From Amycolatopsis sp. CA-128772 (GTDB lineage: Bacteria > Actinomycetota > Actinomycetes > Mycobacteriales > Pseudonocardiaceae), in contig NZ_PPHG01000025.1 in NCBI RefSeq assembly GCF_002904295.1, positions 298,405 to 362,404 on the forward strand: a stretch of DNA of 64,000 nt, given 5' to 3'. Below, piece after piece: positions 52,885-62,180 of this stretch. Made by a program: the position numbers and the translations under genes. Numbering within the stretch: the first letter of the stretch is position 1; each line of letters starts with the position of its first letter. The notes beneath the pieces are model-generated. The model was given only the letters and a program-made list of their open reading frames with translations. It was not told the origin of the DNA and searched no databases.

Positions 52885-54186
52885 TCACCCGGAATGGCCG
52901 ATGAAGCCGCGTTCCCGGTCCCGTTCGGCGGTCGTCACCGTGGTCCGCCGCATGGCCACCCGCAGCGTTGCCGGCGCCACCACGGACGTCACCACGGCCA
53001 GCAGCACCACGATGGTGTATGTCGCGTTGGTCAGCACCCCGAGCTGCAAGCCCACGCTCGCGACGACGATCTCCACGACCCCGCGCGCGTTGAGGCCCGC
53101 GCCGATGGCCAGGGATTCGGTGCGGCCGAACCGGCACAGGCGGGCGCCCGCGTAGCCGCCGGCGAACTTGGCGAGCGTCCCGACCAGGATCGTCGTGACG
53201 GCCGCGATCAGCACCGGCAGGTGAGCCAGCGCCGCGAGGTCGACCCGCATCCCCGCCGTGACGAAGTACAACGGCGCCAGCACCGAGACGACGAACGGCC
53301 GCAGCGAATCCAGCACCCGGCGCGCGGCGGTACCGGCGGAGCTGATGAGCAGCCCGCACAGGAACGCGCCGAGGATCGGCTCCATGCCCAGCGCATGAGT
53401 ACCGGCCGCGGCCAGGGCGACCAGCGCGACGACGACGGTCACGCCGAGGCGGGACTCGGCCTTTTCCACCCGCCGTCCGAGGGCGAGCATCGCCAGCAGG
53501 GTCGCGGTGACCACGGCGAGCAGGACGCCGACGGACAGCAGGAGCGAGCCGGCGTCGAGGCCGGCGTGGACCACCGCCGCCGACACCACCGACAGCAGGA
53601 GCCACCCGACGACGTCGCTGACCGCCGCCGCGCCGATGATCATCTGGCCGACGTCGCGGTGCAGCAACCGCATGTCCAGCAACGTCTTGGCGATCACCGG
53701 CAGCGCGCTGACCGCGATCGCGACCCCGACGAAGAGGGCGAACACGGGCCGTCCGACGCCGGGCGCCATGAGCGCGTCCGGCAGCAGGAACCCCATCGAC
53801 AGGCCGAGCCCGAGCGGCAGCACGATGCTGCCGAGGCTGACCAGTCCGACGGCCCGGCGACGCCGCCGGACGAGCTCGAGGTCGATGTGCGCGCCCGTGA
53901 TCGCCACGAGCAGCAGCACCCCCACCTGCGCCACCGCGCCGGTCAGCTCCGCCTGCCCCGGATCGGGGGGCAGCAGCCAGGCCGAAACCGCCGGCAGCAG
54001 GCTGCCGAACACCGACGGCCCCAGCAGTACGCCGGCGGTGAGCTCGCCGACGAGGGCGGGCAGCCCGAACCACGCGGCGATCCGGCCGAGCAGTACCGCG
54101 CAGCCGAGCAGCACGCCGATCTGGAGCAGGAACACCAGCAATTGGTGGGCATTGATCGAAGGAGCCGTCGCCGCGGCCATGGACAT
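52885..54186 (-). CDS. CPA2-family cation/proton antiporter (KefB/NapA-like)
   Basis: A 433-residue membrane protein of about twelve helices. AWFGLPALVGELTAGVLLGPSVFG is the family's first conserved segment. AIAVSALPVIAKTLLDM and HRDVGQMIIGAAAVSDVVGW carry the paired acidic/Ala residues of the ion site, with a single Asp in the V-S-D-V motif. LNARGVVEIVVASVGL is the C-terminal signature. It lacks the RCK/TrkA-N domain found in longer KefB proteins. Members exchange Na+ or K+ for H+. It has no operon partner; the 238 bases upstream contain two 10-base palindromes (GTCAATTGAC at 54262 and GCGATATCGC at 54306) but no gene. Confidence 0.9.
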   Translation of the reverse strand: MSMAAATAPSINAHQLLVFLLQIGVLLGCAVLLGRIAAWFGLPALVGELTAGVLLGPSVFGSLLPAVSAWLLPPDPGQAELTGAVAQVGVLLLVAITGAHIDLELVRRRRRAVGLVSLGSIVLPLGLGLSMGFLLPDALMAPGVGRPVFALFVGVAIAVSALPVIAKTLLDMRLLHRDVGQMIIGAAAVSDVVGWLLLSVVSAAVVHAGLDAGSLLLSVGVLLAVVTATLLAMLALGRRVEKAESRLGVTVVVALVALAAAGTHALGMEPILGAFLCGLLISSAGTAARRVLDSLRPFVVSVLAPLYFVTAGMRVDLAALAHLPVLIAAVTTILVGTLAKFAGGYAGARLCRFGRTESLAIGAGLNARGVVEIVVASVGLQLGVLTNATYTIVVLLAVVTSVVAPATLRVAMRRTTVTTAERDRERGFIGHSG

Positions 54187-54424
54187 GCGGAAACCCCCAC
54201 TCGGACGGTGCCGTCTTCCGACGTCAACGCCCAGCCACGGTGGCACAGGAGCTCGGCGAGCGTCAATTGACCCGCGCGCGGAAGTGCCTGAAATTGCCGG
54301 TGACGGCGATATCGCAATTCATCGGAGCGGCATCGGGTCCGGTCGTCAGCCGGCATTCCCCGAAAACAAGGCCGGTGGCGAACGGGCGGCTCCCGACCCC
54401 GCTACGCCGGCCGGCCGGGTGTCC

Positions 54425-55495
54425 TCAGTGGAGCCAGCGGTGCGCCGGGAAGGCCGGCACCCGGCGGCCGCGGTGGCCGGTCGTCTCCACCCCCGCGACG
54501 AGGGCGTTGAGCACCGCCTCTTCCACGACCTGGGTGACCGCCTCCAGGAACGGGTCGATCCGGCCCCACGGCACGAACCGCAGCGACTCGTACTCCGCCG
54601 CGTCGCCCGGGCGGGGGAACGCGCTCGTCAGCGCGCCCGGGTTGGCGGTGCTGAAGGCCAGGAACAGGTCGCCCGAGAAGTGTGAGCCGCTGGTTCCGGT
54701 GCGGGACAGGCCGAGGGGGACGCGCCGGGCGAGGGCCGCGCACTGGCCCGGCAGGAGGGGCGCGTCGGTGCCGATCAGCACGATCACCGAGCCCGCGCCG
54801 GCGGGGGCGAGCCAGTCCGTTTCGTCCATCGGGTTGTCGGCGGCCAGCAGTGTGCCCTGGGGCCGGCCGGCGACGGTCAGCTCGGCGCGCGCTCCGAAGT
54901 TGGCCTGGACGAGCGCGCCGACGGTGTAGTCGTCGGCGCCGTAGCCGACGACCCGGGACGCGGTGCCCGTGCCGCCTTTGAAGCCGTAGCAGGTCATCCC
55001 CGTGCCGCCGCCGACGCCACCCTCGGCGACCGGGCCACCGCGGGCCGCGTCGATCGCCGCCACCGCGTGTCCGGTGTGGACGGTCGGGGCGTTGATGTCG
55101 TTGAGGTACCCGTCCCACGTCTCGGCGACCACCGGCAGCAGCCACTCGGCGGCCACGTCCGGCCGTTCGCGCACCACCCAGTCGATCACCCCGCGGTGGC
55201 ACGGCCCGACCGCGTGGGTGTTGGTGATCAGCACGGGCAGTGTCAGCGCGCCGGTCTCGGCGAGCCACGCGCTGCCGGTCATCTCGCCGTTGCCGTTGAG
55301 GGAAAAGGTCCCGGCCGCGCACGGCGTCGCGAATCCCGCCCGGCCCCGCGGCAGCACCGCGGTGACGCCGGTGCGCACCGACTCCCCCTCGACCAGCGTC
55401 GTGTAGCCGACTTCGACCCCGGGGACGTCGGTGATCGCGTCGAGCGGCCCGGGCCGGCCGGGCGGCGCGATGCCCAGGTCGCGCGCCCGCGTCAC
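54425..55495 (-). CDS. DmpA-like P1/S58 family peptidase (beta-aminopeptidase type)
   Basis: A 356-residue N-terminal-nucleophile peptidase. AITDVPGVEVGYTTLVEGE and VLPRGRAGFATPCAAGTFSLNGNGEMTG open the fold, and GGVGGGTGMTCYGFKGGTGTASRVV is conserved. GLSRTGTSGSHFSGDLFLAFSTAN contains the Gly-Ser site where the precursor self-cleaves to expose the catalytic Ser. Relatives release N-terminal D- or beta-amino acids from small peptides and amides. A GTG start overlaps the TetR stop (GTGA), so regulator and enzyme are coupled. A divergent APC permease probably transports the substrate or product. Confidence 0.88.
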   Translation of the reverse strand: MTRARDLGIAPPGRPGPLDAITDVPGVEVGYTTLVEGESVRTGVTAVLPRGRAGFATPCAAGTFSLNGNGEMTGSAWLAETGALTLPVLITNTHAVGPCHRGVIDWVVRERPDVAAEWLLPVVAETWDGYLNDINAPTVHTGHAVAAIDAARGGPVAEGGVGGGTGMTCYGFKGGTGTASRVVGYGADDYTVGALVQANFGARAELTVAGRPQGTLLAADNPMDETDWLAPAGAGSVIVLIGTDAPLLPGQCAALARRVPLGLSRTGTSGSHFSGDLFLAFSTANPGALTSAFPRPGDAAEYESLRFVPWGRIDPFLEAVTQVVEEAVLNALVAGVETTGHRGRRVPAFPAHRWLH

Positions 55496-56112
55496 GACTG
55501 CTCCGCCAACGCCGATCCGGTGGCCGTGCGCGCGAACGCCAGCATCAGCTCTTCGGCGGCCGTGCGGGTCAACGTCGGAACGGCGTGCGTGATGTGCAGG
55601 CCGTAGCCGTCTTCCAGGGCGACGAGGTTGCGCGCGATGGTCGTCGCGTCGTCGGTGAGGGTGAACTCGCCGGTCGCGGCGCCGGCTTCGAGGATGGCCG
55701 CGTAGCTGCCCACCTGCCGCTCGAACAACGCGATGTGCCGCGCCGCGTAGGCGGGATCGCGGCGCGCGATGGTCCCCAGCTCGTAGAGCAGCACGCACAG
55801 CTCGTCGCCGGGACCGGCCGGGAGGCCGCTGCGGATCATCGCGACCAGGCGCCGGCCCGGTGCCGTGCCGCCGGCGGCCGCGCGCTCGCGGGCGGTGCAG
55901 AACCGCTCCACCGCGTCGCGCTGCACCTCCTGCAGCAGCTCGGCGAGGCTCGGGAAGTAGTAGAGCACCGAGCCCGGCGTGACCCCGGCGCCGTCGGCGA
56001 CGTCCCGGATCCGCAGGTTGAGCAACCCGCGTTCGACCACGGTGCGTCGTGCCACGGCGAGGAGCTCGGCCTTGCGCTCGACGGCTTTGCTGGGGCGTCC
56101 CATGCGCCCCAT
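55492..56112 (-). CDS. TetR-family regulator
   Basis: A 206-residue TetR protein. The DNA-binding domain is AELLAVARRTVVERGLLNLRIRDVADGAGVTPGSVLYYFPSLAELL; the C-terminal domain (DELCVLLYELGTIARRDPAYAARHIALFERQVGSYAAILEAG) is of the kind found in amine- and peptide-responsive members. ATG 56112 or 56103 could be used. It is the first gene of an operon with the DmpA-like peptidase and divergent from a permease, and a symmetric site for it lies immediately upstream. Confidence 0.9.
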   Translation of the reverse strand: MGRMGRPSKAVERKAELLAVARRTVVERGLLNLRIRDVADGAGVTPGSVLYYFPSLAELLQEVQRDAVERFCTARERAAAGGTAPGRRLVAMIRSGLPAGPGDELCVLLYELGTIARRDPAYAARHIALFERQVGSYAAILEAGAATGEFTLTDDATTIARNLVALEDGYGLHITHAVPTLTRTAAEELMLAFARTATGSALAEQS

Positions 56113-56234
56113 CTTTGAAGCGATCATCAAAGAACGCAACCGGCGAGACCCAACCGTGACGGACGCATCGCTTGACTTGCCCGGTAAAAGCGCCTTTGAT
56201 CGCTGCTCATCAGTTTATTGACGAACTATCAAAG
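56113..56234. promoter_or_regulatory. TetR operator sites and permease promoter in the divergent region
   Basis: CTTTGA-n8-TCAAAG (56113-56132) abuts the TetR start codon. The same half-sites recur as CTTTGAT (56194-56200) and ATCAAAG (56228-56234) on the permease side. For the permease, TTGACT (56172-56177) and TTTGAT (56195-56200) are 17 bases apart, so the second operator half overlaps the -10 box. This is a clear autoregulatory and divergent-repression layout. Confidence 0.65.
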
Positions 56235-56257
56235 AACTAGCGCCGGGAGGTTTCCCG

Positions 56258-57637
56258 ATGGCCGCTCCAGCTCTGCGTCGTGGACTACGCACGGTAGGCA
56301 CGCTGCTCATCACGCTCTCCGCGATCAGCCCCGCCTCGAGCGTGTTCATCATCGGGCCGGGGGTGCTCGCGGGCGCCGGGACCGGCGCGTTCCTCAGCTT
56401 CCTCGGGGCCGCCGTGGTCGGCGTCTTCATGGCGTTCGTCTACGCCGAGCTCGCGTCGGCGTTCCCGCTCTCCGGCGGCGACTACGCGATCACCGCGCGC
56501 ACTCTGGGCCGGCTCCCCGGGTTCGTCGTCCTCGTCCTGATGCTCGTCACGCAGACGCTGATCGTCGCGGTGATCGCCCTCGGCGTCGGCACCTACCTCG
56601 GCGTGGTGTTCCCCGGCCTGAACGGCACGGTCGCCGCGGCGGTGACCTGCGTGCTCGCCGGGGTGGTGGGGATCTTCGACATCAAGCTGAACGCCTGGGT
56701 GACGGGCGTGTTCCTCGGCGTCGAGATCCTCGCACTGGCCGTGGTCGCCGCGCTCGGCCTGTCCCGGCCCGCCCGGCCCTTCACCGACCTGCTGACCCAC
56801 CCGGTCGCGGCCGGCGGCGGCCCGGCGACGGCGGGCGCCATCGCGGTCGCGACGTCGGTGGCGATCTTCGCGTACAACGGCTACGGCTCGGCGGTGTACT
56901 TCGGCGAGGAGACGAAGGACGCCGCACGCGGCATCGCCCGCGTGGTGCTGATGTCGCTCGGCATCACGGTGCTGGCGGAGCTGCTCCCGATCACGGCCGT
57001 CCTGCTCGGCGCGCCCGACCTGAACGCGCTGTTCGGCTCGGAGAACATGCTGTCGTACTTCATCGAGGCCCGCGGCGGGGGCACCTTGGACAAGGTCCTC
57101 AGCGTCGCGGTGGCCGTGGCGGTGGTGAACGCGGTGCTGGCGATCGTCCTGATCAGCGCACGCATGGCGTTCAGCACCGGCCGCGACGCCGCCTGGCCGC
57201 GCGCGGTCAACCAGGCTTTGGTGGCGGTGCACCCGAGGTTCGGCACGCCCTGGATCCCCACGATCGGCACCGGCGTCGTGGCGGCCGCGCTCTGTTTCGC
57301 GAACCCCAAGCTCCTGCTGGTGGTGACGAGCACGTCGATCGTCGTGGTGTACGCGGCGCTGTGCCTGGGCGCCATCACCGGCCGCCGGACGGGCACGACG
57401 GCGCACGCGCGCTACCGGATGCCGTGGTTCCCGGTCGCCCCGATGCTGGCCCTGATCGCCCTGGTGTACGTGGTGTACCAGAACATGCTGGACCCGGAGA
57501 TCGGCCGGCCGAGCCTGCTGGTGACGGCGGCGATGATCCTCCTGGCGGTGGCGTACTACGTCCTGGTCCTGCGCCGTCGCGGCGGGTGGACCCTCGCCGA
57601 AGTGGACCCGGAACCGGCGGCGCATGCCGAATCCTGA
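56258..57637 (+). CDS. APC-family amino acid permease
   Basis: A 459-residue, twelve-helix APC transporter. LRTVGTLLITLSAISPASSVFIIGPGVLAGAGTG is TM1-2, FAYNGYGSAVYFGEETKDAARGIARVV the TM6-7 loop, and RMAFSTGRDAAWPRAVNQAL the TM8-9 loop. The start follows GGGAGG by 8 bases. Divergence from the TetR-peptidase operon and the shared operators imply co-induction, with uptake of a beta- or D-amino-acid-containing compound as a reasonable guess. Confidence 0.87.
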   Translation: MAAPALRRGLRTVGTLLITLSAISPASSVFIIGPGVLAGAGTGAFLSFLGAAVVGVFMAFVYAELASAFPLSGGDYAITARTLGRLPGFVVLVLMLVTQTLIVAVIALGVGTYLGVVFPGLNGTVAAAVTCVLAGVVGIFDIKLNAWVTGVFLGVEILALAVVAALGLSRPARPFTDLLTHPVAAGGGPATAGAIAVATSVAIFAYNGYGSAVYFGEETKDAARGIARVVLMSLGITVLAELLPITAVLLGAPDLNALFGSENMLSYFIEARGGGTLDKVLSVAVAVAVVNAVLAIVLISARMAFSTGRDAAWPRAVNQALVAVHPRFGTPWIPTIGTGVVAAALCFANPKLLLVVTSTSIVVVYAALCLGAITGRRTGTTAHARYRMPWFPVAPMLALIALVYVVYQNMLDPEIGRPSLLVTAAMILLAVAYYVLVLRRRGGWTLAEVDPEPAAHAES

Positions 57638-57689
57638 TGACCGGACGGAATGCTCTCCGGCAGGGCGGTCACGGAAGGCTGAGACCGTA

Positions 57690-58182
57690 CGCCTGCAACG
57701 TCCCCGGCGCCGGTGAGCTCCTGGCCGGTGGTTACCGCGCTGGGCCCCTCGGCTCCCGGGTCGTAGGCGGCGTAGGAGTAGTCCGTGCCCGGGAAGCCGG
57801 CCCGCTGGGTGCTCGCGATGTGCTGGTCCTCACCGGAATCGGCCCACCAGTCGTTCGTCGCGACCCCGCAGTGCCCGGCGGTGAGCCCGGACCTGCCCCT
57901 CCCGGGGGTCGATCCGCCAGACCGTGCCGGGAATGCGGTCGGACCGGTACAGCCGATCGGTCACCGCAGCCGGCTCGGACCGGCGGAAGGGCCGCGGCTC
58001 GGCATCGGTGCTCGTCACGACCAGGTGTGCGTGGTCGTAGCAGGCGCCCGCGGTGTGGTCACCGAGGCCGTGCGTGAGCCGTTCGCCGAGCGCGGCCTGG
58101 ACGTCCATGGGTTGCGCGGCGATCGCCGCGGAGTCGGGACGAGGGCGATCCCGGCGGCGAAGCCGAAGGGGCAAGTGGACAT
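57690..58182 (-). pseudogene. Decayed secreted S1 serine protease (alpha-lytic/streptogrisin type)
   Basis: Pieces of one protease are readable in different frames. A short signal-like start (MSTCPFGFAAGIALVP, from 58182) is followed by a prodomain in another frame (AAIAAQPMDVQAALGERLTHGL to SDRIPGTVWRIDPREGQV). The catalytic His region LTAGHCGVATNDWWADSGED with TDYSYAAYDPG comes in a third frame. About 100 residues between prodomain and LTAGHCG are absent, as is everything after ELTGAGD, including the G-D-S-G-G Ser motif. No functional enzyme can be made. The rest of 57638-58371 contains no other gene. Confidence 0.75.
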
Positions 58183-58371
58183 GGTCCCGGGAAAGCGGAG
58201 AATCGCCGTTCTGGCGCGTCGGCGGAATGGCCGGTCCGCGACGGACAAGCCGAGCCGGGCGGCACCGGAGCCAGTCTGTGCGAACCGGACTGCCGACGCT
58301 GCCTGTGGATCGGCTTAAGAAACCCGGGACACCCTCGCCGCCGGTGTGGTCCGGGCTGGACCATCGACCTC

Positions 58372-59667
58372 ATGGTGGTGCTCTCCGAACGGGCCGCCGT
58401 GCGGCGGCTGCACGACCGGCTCGGCTTCGGGCCGCGGGCCGGTGAGCTGGACCGCGGGTTCGCCGAGACCCGGGACCGGCTGCTGGGTGGCGGGCCGGAT
58501 GCCGGGGCGGCCGCGACGCCGATGCCCGATCCCGGGCCGCCGCCGGACGCGCCCGGCCGGGATCCGGCCGCGAAGCAGCGGGCTCGCCGGACGACGCAGG
58601 CGCAGGTGACGCAGGCCGTCGGGTGGTGGCTGGACCGGATGGTGGCCGCCGACCTCGCGTCCGTGGAACGGCTGACCTGGTTCTGGCACGGCCACTTCGC
58701 CACCGGCGAGCAGAAGGTGCGCAGCCCGCGGCTGATGCTCGCGCAGAACCGGACCCAGCGCGAGCACGCCCTCGGCAGCTTCACCGACCTGGCCCGCGCG
58801 ATGGTCGTCGACCCCGCGATGCTGCTGTGGCTCGACGGCAACAGCAACAAAGCCGGCAAGCCGAACGAAAACCTCTCGCGCGAATTCATGGAGTTGTTCA
58901 CCCTCGGCATCGGGCACTACACCGAGGACGACGTCCGCGAGGCCGCCCGCGCGCTCACCGGCTGGACCGCCAAGCGCGACGCCACCGGCGCGCAGCTGGT
59001 CGCCAAGCGGCACGACAACGGCGTGAAGCGGATTCTGGGCGCCAGCGCCGACTTCGACGCCGGGTCCTTTGTGGACCTCGTGCTCGGCCGCCCCGATTCG
59101 GCCGCGTTCGTCACCGGGCGGCTCTGGTCCCGGCTGGTGTCCACGACCCCGCCGCCGCCGGACACGCTCAACCGGCTCGTGGCCGCCTACGGCAGCCGCC
59201 GCGACATCGGCGCCCTGGTGCGCGCGATCACCGGCGAAGCCGCGTTCCACGACAGCGAGACGTCCCTGGTGAAGCAGCCGGTCGAATGGCTGGCCGGGCT
59301 GCTGCGCGCGCTCGGTGTCCGGCCGGGGAAGCTCGACGAGAAGGCCCGGGACCAGCTGCCGGCGGCGTTGCGCGGGATGGGCCAGGTGCCGTTCCAGCCG
59401 CCGAGCGTCGGGGGCTGGGCCGCGGGCGGGGCGTGGCTGACGACGTCGGCCGGGGTGGCGCGGCTGCACGCCGCCCAGCTGGTCGCCGCGCACGCGGATC
59501 TCGGCGTGGTGGCGAAGGCGCGGGACAAGGTCGCCGCGATCGGCGACCTGCTCGGCGTCGACGCCTGGTCGGACCGCACCCGCAACGCGCTGGCCGGGCT
59601 GGCCGGGAACGCCCGTGAACTGTCCACAGTGGCCGCTTGTGCCCCCGAATACGTAGTGAGCGGGTGA
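58372..59667 (+). CDS. DUF1800 family protein
   Basis: A 431-residue protein of the DUF1800 family: VGWWLDRMVAADLASVERLTWFWHGHFATGEQKVRSPRLMLAQNRTQREHALGSF is its core start. PAMLLWLDGNSNKAGKPNENLSREFMELFTLGIGHYTEDDVREAARALTGW is the highly conserved signature, and VKQPVEWLAGLLRALG and PSVGGW follow. The function is not known; these proteins are nearly always paired with a DUF1501 gene, as here, by a GTGA overlap. There is no obvious signal peptide. Confidence 0.88.
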   Translation: MVVLSERAAVRRLHDRLGFGPRAGELDRGFAETRDRLLGGGPDAGAAATPMPDPGPPPDAPGRDPAAKQRARRTTQAQVTQAVGWWLDRMVAADLASVERLTWFWHGHFATGEQKVRSPRLMLAQNRTQREHALGSFTDLARAMVVDPAMLLWLDGNSNKAGKPNENLSREFMELFTLGIGHYTEDDVREAARALTGWTAKRDATGAQLVAKRHDNGVKRILGASADFDAGSFVDLVLGRPDSAAFVTGRLWSRLVSTTPPPPDTLNRLVAAYGSRRDIGALVRAITGEAAFHDSETSLVKQPVEWLAGLLRALGVRPGKLDEKARDQLPAALRGMGQVPFQPPSVGGWAAGGAWLTTSAGVARLHAAQLVAAHADLGVVAKARDKVAAIGDLLGVDAWSDRTRNALAGLAGNARELSTVAACAPEYVVSG

Positions 59668-60872
59668 CGATCGTGCAGCAGGTGAACCGTCGCAGGTTCC
59701 TCACCGCGACCGGCGTGACGGCCGCCGCGGCGCTGGCCGCGGGCGCCACGCAGGTCGACTGGGGCCGGCTGATGTCGGCCGCGCAGGAGCGCCCCCTCGA
59801 TCCGGACGCCGGCGTGCTGGTCGTCGTCACCCTCTACGGCGGCAACGACGGGCTCAACACCGTCGTCCCGGCGGGCGATGCCGGCTACCGGAACGCGCGC
59901 CCGGAACTCGCGTACCGGCCCGACGAGGTCCTGGACCTGGGCGAGGGGCTGGGGCTGAACCCCGGCCTGAAGGGGTTCAAAAGCCTCTGGGACGGCGGCC
60001 GGCTCGCCGTGCTGCGCGGGGTCGGCTACCCGAAGCCGGACCACAGCCACTTCCGGTCGATGGCGATCTGGCAGACGGCGTCACCGGAGACGTCGGTGCC
60101 GACGGGCTGGCTCGGCCGCTGGCTCGACGCCACCGGCGACGACCCGCTGCGCGCGGTCTCGGTCGACCCGGTCCTGCCGCCGCTGCTCGCCGGCGAACGC
60201 ACCGCCGCCGCGTCCCTGCCGGTCGGCGGCCTGAAACTGCCGGGCGGAGCGCTCGGGAAGGCGTTCGCCGGCCTCGGCTCGGCGCAGCCCGGCGAAGGGT
60301 TCTGGCAGGCCCGTGCCGCTCGTTCGGTGACCGACCTGCACCGGGCCGTGCAGACGCTCGGGAAGCCCGCGAAGGACGGGCAGAAGGCCCAGGGCGAGCT
60401 GGCCGCGCAGCTCGACGTCGTCGCCGGGCTGATCGAGGCGGGCGTGCCGACGCGGGTGTATTCGGTGTCGCTGGGCGGGTTCGACACCCACGCCGACGAG
60501 CGCGGCACCCAGCAGCGGCTGCTGACCGAACTGGACGGTGCCCTGTCGCCGTTCACGCAGCGCTTGGCGAAGACCGACCGCGGCAAGCAGGCGACGGTGC
60601 TGGTGTACTCGGAGTTCGGCCGGCGCGTGACGGCGAACGCCAGCCAGGGCACCGACCACGGCACGGCGGGACCGGTCTTCGTCCTCGGCGCCCGGGTCAA
60701 GGGCGGCTTCCACGGCGCCGAGCCCAGCCTGACCGACCTCGACAACGGCGACCTGAAGCTGACCACGGACTTCCGCGACGTCTACGCCTCGCTCGTGGAG
60801 AACGTGCTCGGCACGGACGCGGGCCGGGTCCTGCCGGGACACCGCGGGCGGCTCGACGGGTTGTTCGCCTGA
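59664..60872 (+). CDS. DUF1501 family Tat-exported protein
   Basis: A 402-residue protein with a Tat signal (NRRRFLTATGVTAAAALAAG). The DUF1501 (sulfatase/alkaline-phosphatase-like) fold is marked by VLVVVTLYGGNDGLNTVVPAGD, DHSHFRSMAIWQTASPE and VSLGGFDTHADERGTQQRLLTELDGAL. SEFGRRVTANASQGTDHGTAGPVFVLG holds the metal-binding Glu, Asp and His residues. GTG 59664 overlaps the DUF1800 stop codon. The pair's role is undefined. Its stop is three bases from that of the facing kinase gene. Confidence 0.88.
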   Translation: MTIVQQVNRRRFLTATGVTAAAALAAGATQVDWGRLMSAAQERPLDPDAGVLVVVTLYGGNDGLNTVVPAGDAGYRNARPELAYRPDEVLDLGEGLGLNPGLKGFKSLWDGGRLAVLRGVGYPKPDHSHFRSMAIWQTASPETSVPTGWLGRWLDATGDDPLRAVSVDPVLPPLLAGERTAAASLPVGGLKLPGGALGKAFAGLGSAQPGEGFWQARAARSVTDLHRAVQTLGKPAKDGQKAQGELAAQLDVVAGLIEAGVPTRVYSVSLGGFDTHADERGTQQRLLTELDGALSPFTQRLAKTDRGKQATVLVYSEFGRRVTANASQGTDHGTAGPVFVLGARVKGGFHGAEPSLTDLDNGDLKLTTDFRDVYASLVENVLGTDAGRVLPGHRGRLDGLFA

Positions 60873-60875
60873 GCG

Positions 60876-62180
60876 TCACGGCACGGACGGCAGCCCGGCC
60901 AGGCGGAACCGCGCTCCCCCGCCCGGCGCGGCTTCGCACCACAGGTCACCGCCGTGGGCCCGGGCGAACCCGCGGGCGATCGGGAGGCCCAGGCCCGACC
61001 CGGATCGGGTGCGGGCGGCGTCGAGGCGGACGAGCCGGTCGAAGATCCGTTCGCGGTCCGCGGCCGGGACGCCCGGGCCGGTATCGGTCACCGTCACGCC
61101 GTCGCCGGTGACTTCCAGGGTGAGGGTGCCCCGGCCGTCCATCGCGCGGACGGCGTTGCCGCTCAGGTTGGCGAGGATCTGGGTCAGCCGGGCCCGGTCG
61201 CCGAGCACGGTCGTGTCCGGCCCGCGCACCTCGACCGTGACCTCCGGCGCGGTCAGCCCGACCTGCTCGGCCTGCGCCGCGGCCAGCTCCCGCAGCGGCA
61301 CCGGGGCCCGGTCGAGCTCGGCGCCCGCGTCGAGCCGGGCCAGGTCCAGCAGGTCGGCGACGAGCTTGCCGGCCCGCTGCGACTCGCGGACCACCAGCAG
61401 CTGCAGCCGTTCGCGCTGCTCGTGAGGTGTGTCCGGGGGCTGCTGCAGCAACGCCTCGGCCGCCGCCTGCACGCCCGCCAACGGCGTCCGCAGCTCGTGG
61501 GCCGCGTCGGCGACGAACCGCCGCGTCCGCTCTTCGGAGGCCCGGGCCGTGCCCTCCGCGCCTTCGAGCGCGTCGAGGGCGGAGTCGAACGCGGCCGCCG
61601 CGCGCCCGAGATCGGTGCCGGTCCGTTCGGGCGCGAGCCGGCCGCCACGCTCCCCGGACACGATCGAACGCGCCAGCGCGGTCATGGCGTCCAGCGGCGC
61701 GAGGGCGAACCGCACGGCCAGCAGCAGCGCGGCGGCGGCGACGGCCAGCGCGGCGACGCCGGTGGCCAGCAGCACCCACCGCAGGCTCCGCTCGGCCGCC
61801 GCGATCAGGGACTCGTCGGCGGTGAGGACCAGCTTGGCGCCGTTGATCCGCGGCGGCCCGGACAGCGTCGCGCGCACCTGCCGGATCCGGGCGTCCGCCG
61901 GCAGCGGCGCGGTGCCGAAGAACGCGCCGCCGGGCAGGGTCAACGAGCCCGTCACGCCCCGCGTTTCGACGCGCCGCACCAGGGTCTGCGGGGCCGCGTT
62001 CTGCTTGGCCAGCTGCTGCGCGAGCTGGACGCGGGTGGTGAGCACCGAGTTGACGTCCCGCTCGGCCTGCGCGCGGAACACCGCGTCCACCACCAGGCCG
62101 ACGGCGACCAGCACGACCGCCAGCACCACCAGCGCGGTGACGGTGACCCGCCGGCGCAGCGACGCCGTCCGCAGGCTCAC
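60876..62180 (-). CDS. Two-component sensor histidine kinase
   Basis: A 434-residue membrane kinase. The first helix is VTVTALVVLAVVLVAVGLVVDAVF, followed by an extracytoplasmic domain of about 110 residues and the second helix LRWVLLATGVAALAVAAAALLLAV. A HAMP segment and the H-box FVADAAHELRTPLAGVQ (phosphorylated His) come next. The N-box (ILANLSGNAVRAM, with Gly in place of the usual Glu two residues before the Asn), G1 TVTDTGPGVP and G2 GSGLGLPIA follow. The GTG start overlaps the response-regulator stop (GTGA). The signal sensed is unknown. Confidence 0.92.
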   Translation of the reverse strand: MSLRTASLRRRVTVTALVVLAVVLVAVGLVVDAVFRAQAERDVNSVLTTRVQLAQQLAKQNAAPQTLVRRVETRGVTGSLTLPGGAFFGTAPLPADARIRQVRATLSGPPRINGAKLVLTADESLIAAAERSLRWVLLATGVAALAVAAAALLLAVRFALAPLDAMTALARSIVSGERGGRLAPERTGTDLGRAAAAFDSALDALEGAEGTARASEERTRRFVADAAHELRTPLAGVQAAAEALLQQPPDTPHEQRERLQLLVVRESQRAGKLVADLLDLARLDAGAELDRAPVPLRELAAAQAEQVGLTAPEVTVEVRGPDTTVLGDRARLTQILANLSGNAVRAMDGRGTLTLEVTGDGVTVTDTGPGVPAADRERIFDRLVRLDAARTRSGSGLGLPIARGFARAHGGDLWCEAAPGGGARFRLAGLPSVP

